Assembly (NCBI GenBank): GCA_023238725.1
Contig: CM041553.1
Span: forward strand, 13,513,001 to 13,577,000
Origin: Scortum barcoo
Taxonomy: Eukaryota > Chordata > Actinopteri > Centrarchiformes > Terapontidae
Length of the DNA stretch: 64,000 nt
Reading direction: 5' to 3'
Within the stretch, counting starts at the first letter, position 1. Every line of letters starts with the position of its first letter. The notes beneath the pieces were generated by a model, which saw only the letters and a list, made by a program, of their open reading frames with translations, was not told where the DNA came from and ran no database searches. Below, one piece after another: positions 52,301 to 60,720 of this stretch. The translations under genes and the position numbers were made by a program.

Positions 52301-55300
52301 TACTGCATCATAAAAAGCACAAATACTGCGCAGCTATTTGCCAGACCAAATGAAGGTGTCTATGAAGGTGGTGTGTGGCAAGTAATTTTACTGATGCATT
52401 CAAGTGCAGCAGTAAAGCAAGGAGCGAGGCAGCGAGCGAGTGGGTGAGACAAGCTCAGCAACAAATGGAGGTGAGGTCAGATGAGGTAAGAACTGGATAA
52501 ATAAATATTCACAGACCAGACTACTGACGCACCACTTCTTGCATAAGTCCAAAAATCTGCCAGTTCTACATGTGCAGGCTGAGCCTCATTGAGAGATGAG
52601 GCCTGCTGTGAATTTTAATTCATCACAATCAGACGTGCGAGTCTCATTTCTAATATATAACGGCAAGTATAATGTATGCCTACTGTTACCTCCTCTATTC
52701 ATGGGTGTATGTTTGCTTGTGCATCACCAGGTAACCACATAGGGGCTATAATTCAAGTCACATTCATGGTCATTACTGTCTTTGTAATTACCTGGTATGT
52801 GCCCCCTGCAGGTGTAGTAGAACTCGCGGCAGAAGTCCTGACAGAGCCGGGGCAGGTCTGGCTCCCTGTGTGGCATCTTATCCATGTCCAGGGAGTGGAA
52901 CAACACCTGGGCATTGGGGGAGCAGCGAGCACACTTGATCTCCTCCAGCAGACGTCCACATTCGGTGTTGTTGGTGGAGAAAATCTGGAGACCACACAGC
53001 AACAAGGAACAGTGATTAAAATGGAAGGATTAAAATGGAACAGACTTCAGAAACTTTTTACTTCTTACTTTGCCACAATATAGTCTGGGATTAACTGGAC
53101 ATTTGGTGACATCATAAACATTTTTCAAGAACTATAACTGTGCAAAATGAGATGCCTCCAAACAATCCCAATGAGTCCAAATTACAATTCACTAGGCAAG
53201 TATTTTTCTGTAAGTTTTTACCTGACTTTTTCAGTGTTAGACGCATATACATAAACCCACATAATGTGTAAAATGAATGCTTTTAATTAAATGTTTAAAT
53301 TGTACACAATAGTGCTGAACCACTTTCCTGCCCTTACCAGACTTTAACCACACAGAAAGTCAGTCATCTCTGCTCTTAAGTGGCAACAACACATTCAGAT
53401 GACAACTGTATGTAAGCAACGCTTTTCTGTCATAAACCTACTACTCAGCATGCCACATCAAATGTTAAATGTCAGTGTTATCATGCGCTCTGTTTACGTT
53501 CTACACAATCTGCAGATTTGACGTGTGGTTAGTTTGGATTGTTACAGTTGGTATTATTGTGCTGAACAGTTTGTTCACGCAGCAACTTTCTGTTTTTTTT
53601 AATAGCATCATCTATAGAGTGAAGAATAGGAGGGGCGACAGATAGTCACTTGGACAGTGGGTTAGGGTTAAGTCTGCAGCATCTCTACCATGATCTGCAG
53701 GAATGTTCGCACCATTCACACCGCAAAGACACTCCAAATTTTCACTGTTGATGGTATAGCCTCTTTGCTCATTTTCCCACTGAGATATTTCTTTAGAGTC
53801 TGAGTGTTTTTTACAGTCTCACATGCATAAAATTTCTATCATATCCTGACAACATTTTCTGTGCTACCATACACTGTATCCTTTGATGCCAATTTGTTAA
53901 ACACTGTGGTTGGAACACCCTGTCTGTTTGGAGAAATAAACAAAGAAATCATCTCATTCACTGCCTACTTACTGGAGTTCATAAACAGTTAAAGTCAAAT
54001 TACAATTCCCAAATTTGACGGATCTTAGGGCATGAAATGAATGAAGCCGAATGAGAGCCTCAAAGCCTGACTTGGGGTCATTACGCAAAAGTACACAAAG
54101 AGTTAATCCAAAAGAAATTAGCAGGATTATTTACATAACAAATTAGCTGTAATAAAACACAATGTAATCTGTTTTAGGTCAAGAGCAGCGCTGCTTGGGC
54201 AGTCAGTCAGGCAGGCGGGCGGGCAGGCTGGTAGTGCTTTGCTCTGTGTGAGGTCCATGTGTAAACACCAATTTAGAGATAGACAGGCACATCATTCCCA
54301 CTCTGGTATCAACAAATTAGCAGTCTGTCGAAGTCAATTAGACCAGCAGACCCAAGACCAACATATGGATGCCTTACACTTTGCTCTGACTGCAGAACAA
54401 ACTCCAACTGAGGAGGGGAGAAGATTTTCTGGCAAGTTATTCAGAGACTTGTTTGCCCAACAGGTGGCAGGAACCTCTGGCAAAAAAAACTTGAGAGGCC
54501 TACCTGGAAAATATATCAACTTATTCAGTAAATCTCTCTTCACAAAAGGCACTACAATGGACAGATTAAACACAGAAAAGATACTCTAACCTACTTGAGG
54601 TTCCATAGTTAAACCCTCATTTGAATCCCACTCTTGTTCTCCATTTTATCTAACTGTTGACGTTTTCTTCAAAAAGGGAGCTCCAAGCTGGCTATGACCC
54701 TGTATGTGTGGCGTGTCCCTCTGTCTCCGTGCCCTCTACATTCATGCCATGTAGTGCTGTGGGCATGCCTGCCCTCCTGCTCTAAATTGCCCATTGATTC
54801 TGTGTGCCATGGGCTGGCACAAGGTCCACAGAGAGTAGCATTTGTGTGCTCTCAGCCATGCCCTGTGTCCATATGTTGCTGGGATGGGCTCCAATGTTGC
54901 CATCATCCAAACCAGAACAAGTGGGCCTTTGTTGTCTTTTGCTCAATCTCGGCAAGTACGTTCCTCAAAAGTGGGGAGAAAATGGCACCGGGGCTCAGCT
55001 GTTGCACTTTGGCTGAGGACACGCTAAAGGCGGTCAAGAACGGAGCCGTGATAAAAAAAACGGCACTCCGCAGCATAAGAAAATAAAATTATTATTGATT
55101 ATTTGTTGTTATTCCCAGGCTATTTCACATATATTTACATTTCCCAAAGTTGGCATCCCACCAAACTGCGATGCATAGCTTCATGTTGGAGAACAGCTGT
55201 TGCCAGGATTATAGGCCTTTTCTACGATAGCATCTGCATAATGGCTTTTGCCAAAGAAATTGCCGGAACAAACATATTGATATACAATGCTACACTTGGA

Positions 55301-57092
55301 ATGAATCAGTCATCTTTTCAGTGACACTGTGCAAACCTCATGTGGTCAGAGGGACGGAGACGCGTCTGATGTGGGCGACACTAACCCAAGCTTTGACAAA
55401 CACTCATCCTGAGGGAATAGGTAGGTGTAAGTTGGTTGGCAGAGGGGTGGGGGGTACAGCGGGACACACACCCTCTCTCAAAGGCATTAACACTTGGATA
55501 GGGCGGGTGACTTGGGGGGTGGCGGCGGTGGTGGTGGTGGGAAGTGGAGGGGGGAGGGGGTTGATGTTCCCCAGCTTCTCCCATTAGTGAAACCAACAAA
55601 CACAATGGTGTTGTTGTTATTCTTTTGCCATAATCAGAAAGGGCTCCGTGTGTGGGCAGTGTAGTGGGGAGGAGGAGAAGTCGAGTTCGTCCTATTCAGA
55701 CACACACACACACACCCTCCCTCCTCCTCTTCTTCCTCCTCCTCTTCTACTTCTTCGTCTTATTTGCATGACTTGAGCAAATTAAATGATGCAATATGGC
55801 TTTTTTGTCGCAACACAAAGTAGGATACCACCCAGCCACTGAATGATTCGTGGTTTACATGAGAAAGGCCCGGTGAGGAATCCGCTACAACTTTGGCGCA
55901 TAGTCACCTTTTTTTAAACAGCCTCCTGACTGAGCAGAGGATTAAAACCAAATCTTACGCGACATTTTAACGCGTATTTGACCACTCCGGTCGATGCCTT
56001 GGCGGTCAAGAGTGTTACGTAAACAGCGTAAGGAACTTCACCCTCAGCTTCACGTCACGAATTCCTGAACGCTAACGCCGAAAAACCCCACGGAGAGCAA
56101 CAACAGACGACAAGAAAACAGTTTTCTATCAGCTCCCAGCTCCGGGAAAGAAAAAAAAGAGGTCGACTGTTGACTTTGTCTCTTTAAAAAGCTACAACCG
56201 AGCTCCTACCTTTCCGTGTTAAACGGTTCGACAGTTTAGCTAGCGCCGCTTTTCTCCGTGACAGTTGGAGCCGACTGTGGCGATAAGTAACGTAACTCGG
56301 CGAGTGATTACCATGGTAACGCCGAAGCGCACCGCACAGATTGCGTAAGGCGAGCACGGCCCGGTAACAACAACAACAACAACAACAAAATGAACATTTC
56401 TCTTCTGAAACATGGACATTTACTCAATTCCACAGCAGGTGAGCCTAAAAAAACAACAGATAATAAGTCAAACAAGCCAAATAAGTTGCTATGAGAAGAT
56501 GCAAAGCTTGAAATAACAGCGTGTGTCACAAATAGGGATTTTTTACAAGATATAGGTAACACTTAAAGAAAACAAAAACACAATTTAGTACCATAGGCGC
56601 GTTATATGCCTGCGCAGGAATGTTAAAATAAGAGTTTTTCACAGCACAGCCCGGTGAACAATCCCCGCTCCTGACCGTCCCTAAATTCAAGCAACAAGAA
56701 GCGAGGGTGACAGCAGACACATGCAAACTTAGACGCGGCTTTAAGCAGCGTAAAGAGAAAGAAATAACACCTTAGAGGAAGTGCAGCGTGTTGTTGGTGG
56801 AGGGACGTGGACCTACCCTCGCATCCCGGCGGTGCAGGATCTGATAGGCGGCTCTCCTGGTGGGGCAGCAGGACACTCTGGGATACAACCTGTGGCAAAC
56901 CTCCCCGCTGCTGCTGCTGCTGCCGTCAAGCAGCACTTTTCGCTCCCTTTTCTTCAGCCGCTTGGGCAGGCTCCCGTCGTAACATCGCCTCCTCCGGGGG
57001 CCGAGCTCGCCCCTCTCGCCGAACTTTGCGTCCCCACACTCCCACACGTTGACCGCGATGGCCAGGACGAGCACGAATTGCAAGTGCTTCAT
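26069..57092 (-). CDS. hhip: Hedgehog-interacting protein, complete gene, 13 coding exons
   Basis: HHIP binds Hedgehog ligands at the cell surface or in matrix and damps signalling; it is itself a Hedgehog target gene (family knowledge). Thirteen exons joined at GT-AG sites with consistent phase give 2103 nt, that is 700 residues plus stop. Seen in order: signal peptide (about 1-22), basic cluster RRRR...PKRLKKRERK (about 33-52), cysteine-rich Frizzled/folate-receptor-like domain (about 37-205), beta-propeller (about 210-590), two EGF repeats (about 607-633 and 638-665), and a hydrophobic C-terminus ending DMTSYLLDLTSYIV. The loop LGDGMITLDDMEEMDGL (364-380) is the Hedgehog-binding L2 loop; Asp378 aligns by my count with human Asp383, the residue that contacts the ligand zinc site. 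The start is the first ATG before the signal peptide, with A at -3. The HHIPL1/2 paralogues are excluded by near-identity to HHIP in most exons. No frameshift or internal stop is present. Confidence 0.97.
26489..26637 (-). CDS. hhip: HHIP exon 12 (residues 586-636), EGF repeat 1
   Basis: Encodes PHAPKECQRQVEPPELLMTA and the EGF repeat CSRHCKNGHCTPTGKCCCSP plus GWEGPFCRV. The true donor is GTGGGT after GTTG; an earlier GTTGGT would break the phase to exon 13. Acceptor TTACAG. Confidence 0.95.
26900..27750 (+). repeat. GC-rich, proline/serine-coding minisatellite-like island in HHIP intron 11
   Basis: A sharply GC- and pyrimidine-rich block in AT-rich surroundings. It begins with imperfect CTTGTGTT(C/T)-type units (26930-27030). 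Then come three 27-bp units (27092-27118, 27119-27145, 27146-27172) based on agcctccaagtccgcagcct, and then imperfect units of about 30 bp based on gaggggatccgcctccgccg (about 27545-27705). Plus-strand frames encode Ser/Pro/Ala-rich repeats (e.g. SKSAACSPA). I have the impression that similar blocks recur in fish genomes as mobile-element parts, but no transposase or polymerase is seen here. Confidence 0.6.
27092..27172 (+). repeat. 27-bp tandem repeat, 3 copies
   Basis: Three consecutive 27-bp units differing at a few positions. A nine-codon period keeps one frame open (SKSVAFSPA / SKSAACSPA / SKSAVCKP). Confidence 0.85.
29044..29068. repeat. CA microsatellite
   Basis: About 12 CA units in HHIP intron 11. 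Confidence 0.95.
30474..30505. repeat. TG microsatellite (one interruption)
   Basis: TG units with one CG interruption, in HHIP intron 11. Confidence 0.9.
34251..34332 (-). CDS. hhip: HHIP exon 11 (residues 559-586)
   Basis: Encodes EVYILASSKSMAQSHSGKLY, then KLVDPK, closing the propeller. Acceptor TTTTGCAG, donor GTACAA, phase 2 out. Confidence 0.95.
34333..35587 (-). other. HHIP intron 10
   Basis: 1.25 kb. Contains the perfect inverted repeat at 35261-35294. No gene seen. Confidence 0.8.
35261..35294. repeat. Perfect 15-bp inverted repeat with 4-nt loop
   Basis: Arms ttctaatgttttgtg and cacaaaacattagaa around ttag, in HHIP intron 10. The pairing is exact. Confidence 0.95.
35588..35733 (-). 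CDS. hhip: HHIP exon 10 (residues 510-559)
   Basis: Encodes NLRILQKSTLSTSAGGEQWQ, then EKALCLGSAGFCGSTLVGHI, then LGFGEDEL. It is about five residues longer than the human exon (by recall), the extra residues lying just before EQWQEK. Acceptor GTCTCAG, donor GTCAGT, phase 1 out. Confidence 0.93.
35734..36565 (-). other. HHIP intron 9
   Basis: 0.8 kb, AT-rich; nothing recognised in it. Confidence 0.8.
36566..36689 (-). CDS. hhip: HHIP exon 9 (residues 469-510)
   Basis: Encodes ENEPSVYDLQSSGGAPPVGG, then FIYRGCQSRRLYGSYVFGDK, then N. The YRGCQS and GSYVFGD motifs are typical of the last propeller blades of HHIP and HHIPL proteins. Acceptor CTCTGTAG, donor GTAAGT, phase 2 out. Confidence 0.95.
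36690..37975 (-). other. HHIP intron 8
   Basis: 1.3 kb, AT-rich; nothing recognised in it. Confidence 0.8.
37976..38094 (-). CDS. hhip: HHIP exon 8 (residues 429-469)
   Basis: Encodes CAVDRLQTDNGSLLILCTDA, then TGKNTSAGRILEITKGKDY. Acceptor TATTGTAG, donor GTGAGT, phase 1 out. Matches the HHIP CAVDR...GKDY exon. Confidence 0.95.
38382..38525 (-). CDS. hhip: HHIP exon 7 (residues 381-429)
   Basis: Encodes DFTGSVLRVDVDTDCCTSPY, then SIPRNNPYFNSTNQPPEIFA, then HGLHDPG: the propeller core. NST is a possible N-glycosylation site. Acceptor AATGCAG, donor GTGGGT, phase 2 out. Confidence 0.97.
38648..38821 (-). CDS. hhip: HHIP exon 6 (residues 323-381), Hedgehog-binding loop
   Basis: Encodes KNPNQVDTRTVRVLMEVAEL, then HRKHLGGQLLFSPDGLLHII, then LGDGMITLDDMEEMDGL. 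The last part is the acidic L2 loop that inserts into the Hedgehog zinc cleft. All its acidic residues are kept. Acceptor TTCTTTAG, donor GTGAGA. Only a 122-bp intron separates it from exon 7. Confidence 0.97.
38822..40283 (-). other. HHIP intron 5
   Basis: 1.5 kb. A possible decayed LINE 3' end lies near 39330-39400. Otherwise plain AT-rich sequence. Confidence 0.8.
39330..39410 (+). repeat. Possible decayed LINE 3' end in HHIP intron 5
   Basis: Translates to FKKQLKKHLLNYHQ, like the F(K)xxLKTHLF tail often found at the end of fish LINE reverse transcriptases. Too short to be sure. Confidence 0.3.
40284..40435 (-). CDS. hhip: HHIP exon 5 (residues 273-323)
   Basis: Encodes GGDERGLLSLAFHPNYKKNG, then KLYVSYTTNQERWAIGPHDH, then ILRVVEYTVS: the GDERGLL propeller motif of the HHIP and sugar-dehydrogenase-like folds. 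Acceptor CTGCAG, donor GTAATG, phase 2 out. The sequence is nearly identical to the mammalian exon. Confidence 0.97.
40436..46179 (-). other. HHIP intron 4
   Basis: 5.7 kb, the second largest intron. It starts with a C-rich stretch (about 40515-40640, runs of 7-8 C). A short CA tract lies at about 43010-43023. No gene seen. Confidence 0.8.
46180..46381 (-). CDS. hhip: HHIP exon 4 (residues 205-272)
   Basis: Encodes KHKHNCYCAQEVLSGLRQPV, the start of the beta-propeller, through EPFLDIHKLVQNGLK. Acceptor TACCCAG, donor GTAGGA, phase 0 out. Confidence 0.96.
46382..48025 (-). other. HHIP intron 3
   Basis: 1.6 kb, no gene or recognisable repeat seen. Confidence 0.8.
48026..48170 (-). CDS. hhip: HHIP exon 3 (residues 157-205)
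   Basis: Reads LFQADVDEFCQYYGRRDASL, then CFPDFQRKQ, then NYLGDEKIEDIS. It finishes the cysteine-rich domain and links to the propeller. By my recall it is four residues shorter than the human exon. Acceptor TTGCCAG, donor GTTTGT (weaker than consensus), phase 2 out. Confidence 0.93.
49226..49396. repeat. Two CT microsatellites
   Basis: CT tracts at 49228-49247 and about 49366-49395 flank a short unique stretch in HHIP intron 2. Confidence 0.9.
50868..50935. repeat. GA-rich purine tract
   Basis: GAGA units with AAGG interruptions in HHIP intron 2. Confidence 0.85.
52792..52984 (-). CDS. hhip: HHIP exon 2 (residues 93-157)
   Basis: Starts IFSTNNTECG after acceptor CTCCAG and ends at CRGHIPG, donor GTAATT, phase 1. 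It encodes the core of the Frizzled/folate-receptor-like cysteine-rich domain, including KCARCSPNAQVLFHS and LCQDFCREFYYTCRGHIP. Confidence 0.96.
54780..54915 (+). repeat. Degenerate teleost repeat in HHIP intron 1
   Basis: Contains taaattgcccattgattctg, atgggctggcacaaggtcca and gctgggatgggctccaatgt, resembling the widespread AAATTGCCC...GACTGGCGACCTGTCC...AGCTGGGATAGGCTCCAGC repeat. Confidence 0.5.
55511..55560 (+). other. G-rich block with quadruplex potential
   Basis: G runs of three to six separated by short loops, including gggggg, ggg, gggggg and ggggg, in HHIP intron 1. It would be on the non-template strand only for a plus-strand transcript; for HHIP it is the template strand. Confidence 0.6.
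56366..56388. repeat. (CAA)n microsatellite
   Basis: Seven CAA units in the CpG-rich start of HHIP intron 1. Confidence 0.9.
56817..57092 (-). CDS. hhip: HHIP exon 1 (residues 1-92)
   Basis: Carries the ATG, the hydrophobic signal peptide MKHLQFVLVLAIAVNVWECG, the DAKFGER motif, the basic heparin-binding-type cluster, and the first cysteines of the cysteine-rich domain. A run of five serines (58-62) replaces part of the mammalian sequence. It ends ...HRRDAR at donor GTAGGT, phase 0. The exon is GC- and CpG-rich compared with the rest of the window. Confidence 0.95.
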
Positions 57093-57099
57093 GTTTTCA

Positions 57100-57180
57100 A
57101 CAAAAAAAAAAAAAAAAAAAAAGAACTGACACACCAAAAAAAAAAAAAAAAAACAAAAAAGGAAAAGTACAAAAAAAACA
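57100..57180 (-). other. Oligo-T tracts just upstream of the HHIP start codon
   Basis: On the minus strand two runs of about 20 and 18 T, separated by GGTGTGTCAGTTC, lie 8-65 nt before the ATG. They probably lie in the 5' UTR. A T-run followed by CAG could also be a splice acceptor of a 5' UTR intron. Confidence 0.5.
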
Positions 57181-58047
57181 CAAACAAGCTGAAGGTTTGC
57201 TCTGTTAACCTGTAATGTGATAAATATATCTTTTTTTTATTTGGTATTTGATATTAGTCCAAGCAGCAGGAGCAAAATGACTACAAGAAAGTTAGAAATG
57301 TGCTGTTTTATCAGAGCAGGTGTCCTGAATTTGACTCACTGCTATAAAGAAGGGAAAAATAAATTAGGGTTGCTTCTGCTTTTATAGTTCAACCCAGAAA
57401 TTTAAAAATGAAAAAAAAAAACTGCAAAACAATAACACAATTTTATCCTAATGAACACAAAAAGTCAAACACCCCCCCCCCTAAAAAACACAACAGAAAA
57501 ACACCGTGAACTGCAGAAAGAGCCGTGACGTCCCTTTAGATGTAATTCCTTTTAAGCACAGCACGGCGGTTTGTGCACGCACGGGGTCAAAAAAACATAT
57601 AAGACATAAAAGTTGCCTCTCACTAAAGTCCTCAGACCGCTCACATGTTTCCCCGTGCTCTTTCCTCCTTCTTTTTAACCAGCGCGCGAGAAGAGGAGCG
57701 AGCACGGTGACGTATGACTCCGCGGGGGCGCGCGTGTGGCCGCAGCCGCGTCCACGCGGAGGTAAACAGTCACCTGGTAGAGCAGGAGGACGGAGAGAGG
57801 AGGCGTAAGGAGTCAAGAAAATCATGACTCAAGTCTGCTTTAACCTTAAATGTGTGATGCAAACAAAATATAGCCACTTGTTTGATTTGTAAATGGTAAA
57901 AGTGCAGGGGGAGATGACTCAGGATTTCCTACTCCTTATGTATATAACTTATATATGTATGTATAAAAGATAGCTCCTTATCTCATAGTCATGCAAACCT
58001 CATCCAGTGTTTTCATTTCTTTATGGCAGCTGAAAATGTCTTTCATA

Positions 58048-58410
58048 TTCAGTGCTGGAATGTAACTAAGTACAGTTACTCAAAAAACTGGAGTACAATT
58101 CTGAGGTACTTTTGCACGCATGGTACTTTATACTCCTAATCCACTGCATGTCAGAGGAAAATACTGCTCTTTTTACTCCACAGTTCAGAAAATATAGATT
58201 ATAGATTGACAGTATATAAAGCCATTAAAAATAGCTTCCCCAAATTTCTTATAAGTTCATGCAACAGTAGTAAAGTAGCAATGATATAATAATAATGTAA
58301 TATAACTCTTTGCATATTGAATACTTGTACTTTTGATGAGATTTAAAATGTTTGCCCAGTACTTGGATACAATGGAGTATTTTGGTACTTTTAGTAAGTA
58401 AGTAAAGGAT
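58048..58410 (+). repeat. Dispersed teleost repeat, family 3, second copy
   Basis: Starts cagtgctggaatgtaactaa, gtacagttactc, then gtacaattctgaggtacttt and atactcctaatccactgcat. This is the reverse complement of the family end at 9.4-9.5 kb. Confidence 0.65.
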
Positions 58411-60244
58411 CTGAATACATCTTCAACTGTGATCCATATGTCAGAGTTATGCTATTGGCATACACTTGAGCCAAACCTATAAAATATGTGAAAAATGACC
58501 CATACGTTATTGTTTTTTTTTTTTTTTTCTGTTCTCGATTATCTGAGCCTATGGGAGATGCTTGGCATCGGCTTTACGAAAATGGAGAATATTATGTTAC
58601 ATCACAAACTGTGTCATGGGTGTTTGACTTTGTTTCTAAATATGGTCTAAAAAGGTTTATTCTGGTAGCCGCAGAATGAGGAGTTACATGTGCTGGGCAG
58701 TGGAAAATTGGCCACAATGTGAATCAATCACTGTGACCTGATGCCCAACAATTTGTCGCCCATATACCGTAAGGCATCTTAATTTGGCTCCTGATAATAC
58801 CAAACTGAATGTGGGACAAATCCTCTTTCATTTTCTTCAGTCTCACGATAGCAATCCGAAAGGGAATGTCCAACCATGCAATTACTGGTGAAACAACAGG
58901 CCCCCCCCTCCTTTTTTTTGGGATACACAGAGAATCTGAAATCAGTTACATTAGCGGCACCTGTTCTTACTTGGGGGTCTCCGGCACTCACCAGAGCCCC
59001 AGCTCAGCTTATCTACAGGAATCTGGAGCGGGAGGAATCCAGGAGGGGTTGGTTTGATTGTGGGCAATTATGGAAATGACTGTGTGTGCTATGAAGCCGT
59101 GGCAGACCCTGCCAGATCTGACCCCCCACCCTCTACATTCTTTACGTTACCCAACTGGAGACATTTCAGGACCAAGTATAGCCAAAGTGCTACTGCAGTA
59201 TTCTGGATGTAAAGGAGGGACGGAACAAGACCATATGCAGAGAAGGAATCTGCCGCCACCACCACCAACACTGAAGCTCCATGCAGAGAAAAAGAATATA
59301 ACTGCACTGTCGAACAGCATGAAAACATGTGGGATGCAGCTGTGGAGCAGAGAAGAGTACATCTGCTGGGAGAGATAGACCATTAGAGAGAATCACAGAT
59401 CGCAGTTCGGAGCTGACAGAGTCCCGGTGAGGCACAGGCTGAGAGCAGACACACGCATGTGCGTACACATGAATATTATTCAATACTATTTTGTTTTTTT
59501 GTGCATTTATTGCATCACAGTTCAGGTGTGACAATTAATTCTTAATTTGACTCGTCAGGATCATGCTTGTAACTTGTATAAATAAAATAATAACGTGACA
59601 CCACCTGTTTCGCCCTTTTATTTCTGCAGGGTCAGTGGGGGAATTCTCATGCACTCACCGTCTGACCCTCTGAGAGGATATCCCAGAGGATGATGGTTAG
59701 ATTTGCGTGTGACCACATAAGGATCAACAACATGAGTCTGGAGCTCTGCAAGCTCTCATTGCCGCCTCCACTGTTTCCCAGACTGAAGAGATGTTGAAAG
59801 TTTACCCTGTTCACTCTGTCCAGTCTGTTCCTGCATTGTTTGCTGCATAACTCATCGTCATAGTCACAAGCATACACAACAGGGCTGATGACAGAACGCC
59901 GTTGGTGCTTTTTCAATTTTTCCATTCCAAGCAGGCAAAACCACTACCTCACACCTCACAGTTCATAAGTCCACCTAAGGTTGTCTGTGAGTGTTGTTGT
60001 AGGTGGCCAACACTTGCAAGAAAGCTGCAAGAGAAGTAGAATTTTTAGCCAGTCTTTGAACGTGAACAGGACAGAACGTCCTTTCCAAATAGTGCTACAA
60101 ACAAGAATTAGTCTATTTAAAACTCTCGCCATGTTGTTGTAATTTTTATCTGTTTGAATCAGAAATTCAAGCTTTGTAACGATGCTGTTTTCCACCACTT
60201 TGGCCCAGATTTAAGTATCTCAATAATAATTTGATGTATTGGAA

Positions 60245-60720
60245 TGAACTGTGATACAGACATTTATGGTCTTCAGAGGATGAATCCTAACAAGTTTGTT
60301 GATCTTTTAATCAAGTGCTAACATAAGGTTGGCACGTGGCTTTGAGTGAAATGTCTCAACAAATATTGGATGGATAAAATTTGGTACACCCAATTATATT
60401 CAGCTCTGACTGAACTGTAATCACTTCATTACTTGATTCAATTAATAGATTGCCTGACTTTTAATCCAGTGCCATAATCAGGGGAAATATCAGATTTGTC
60501 CAGTATAAAAAGTGTTTACAATTAAATTCCTTGCAAAATCCCTAGAATTCCCATCAGCCTCACCTGCACTTTGTGTTTCGGGCTAATTAACAAATGTTAG
60601 CATGCTAATATGCTAAACTGAGATGGTGAACATGGGAAACATTATACCTGCTTAATATCAACATATTGGCTTCATAGAATGCATGTTAGCATGCTAATAT
60701 CAGCATTTAGCTGAAACCAC
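60245..60720 (-). repeat. Dispersed teleost repeat, family 4, long copy upstream of HHIP
   Basis: Contains gagtgaaatgtctcaacaaa and tattggatggataaaatttg, attcccatcagcctcacctg, and atgttagcatgctaatatgc with a second tgttagcatgctaatatcag. This is the usual order of a common teleost repeat in reverse; the 16.56 kb fragment looks like its other end. Confidence 0.6.

Larger units (their letters stand above)
48171..52791 (-). other. HHIP intron 2
   Basis: 4.6 kb. Contains CT tracts at 49228-49247 and about 49366-49395, and a GA-rich tract at about 50870-50935. Nothing else is recognised. Confidence 0.8.
52985..56816 (-). other. HHIP intron 1
   Basis: 3.8 kb. The part next to exon 1 (about 55.9-56.8 kb) is CpG-rich, with a (CAA)n tract at 56366-56388. 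It also holds a G-rich block (55511-55560), a pyrimidine tract (about 55700-55760) and a degenerate repeat copy (54780-54915). The 130-codon plus-strand frame at 54694-55086 overlaps that repeat and is not supported as a gene. Confidence 0.8.
55900..57800 (-). promoter_or_regulatory. CpG-rich promoter region of HHIP
   Basis: Many CpG dinucleotides at 55.9-56.4 kb, in exon 1 and at 57.66-57.77 kb, in a window that is otherwise CpG-poor. This fits a CpG-island promoter at the HHIP 5' end. No TATA box or exact start site is claimed. Confidence 0.5.

Noticed and set aside
52676..53083. 135-codon open frame on the plus strand
   Set aside because: Antisense shadow of HHIP exon 2.
54694..55086. 130-codon open frame on the plus strand
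   Set aside because: Overlaps a degenerate dispersed repeat and has no coding signature.
56781..57215. 144-codon open frame on the plus strand ending in a lysine run
   Set aside because: Antisense to HHIP exon 1, and the lysines come from the poly-A tracts.
59647..59925. 92-codon minus-strand frame beginning MEKLKKHQRRSV
   Set aside because: No similarity recognised and no supporting splice partners.
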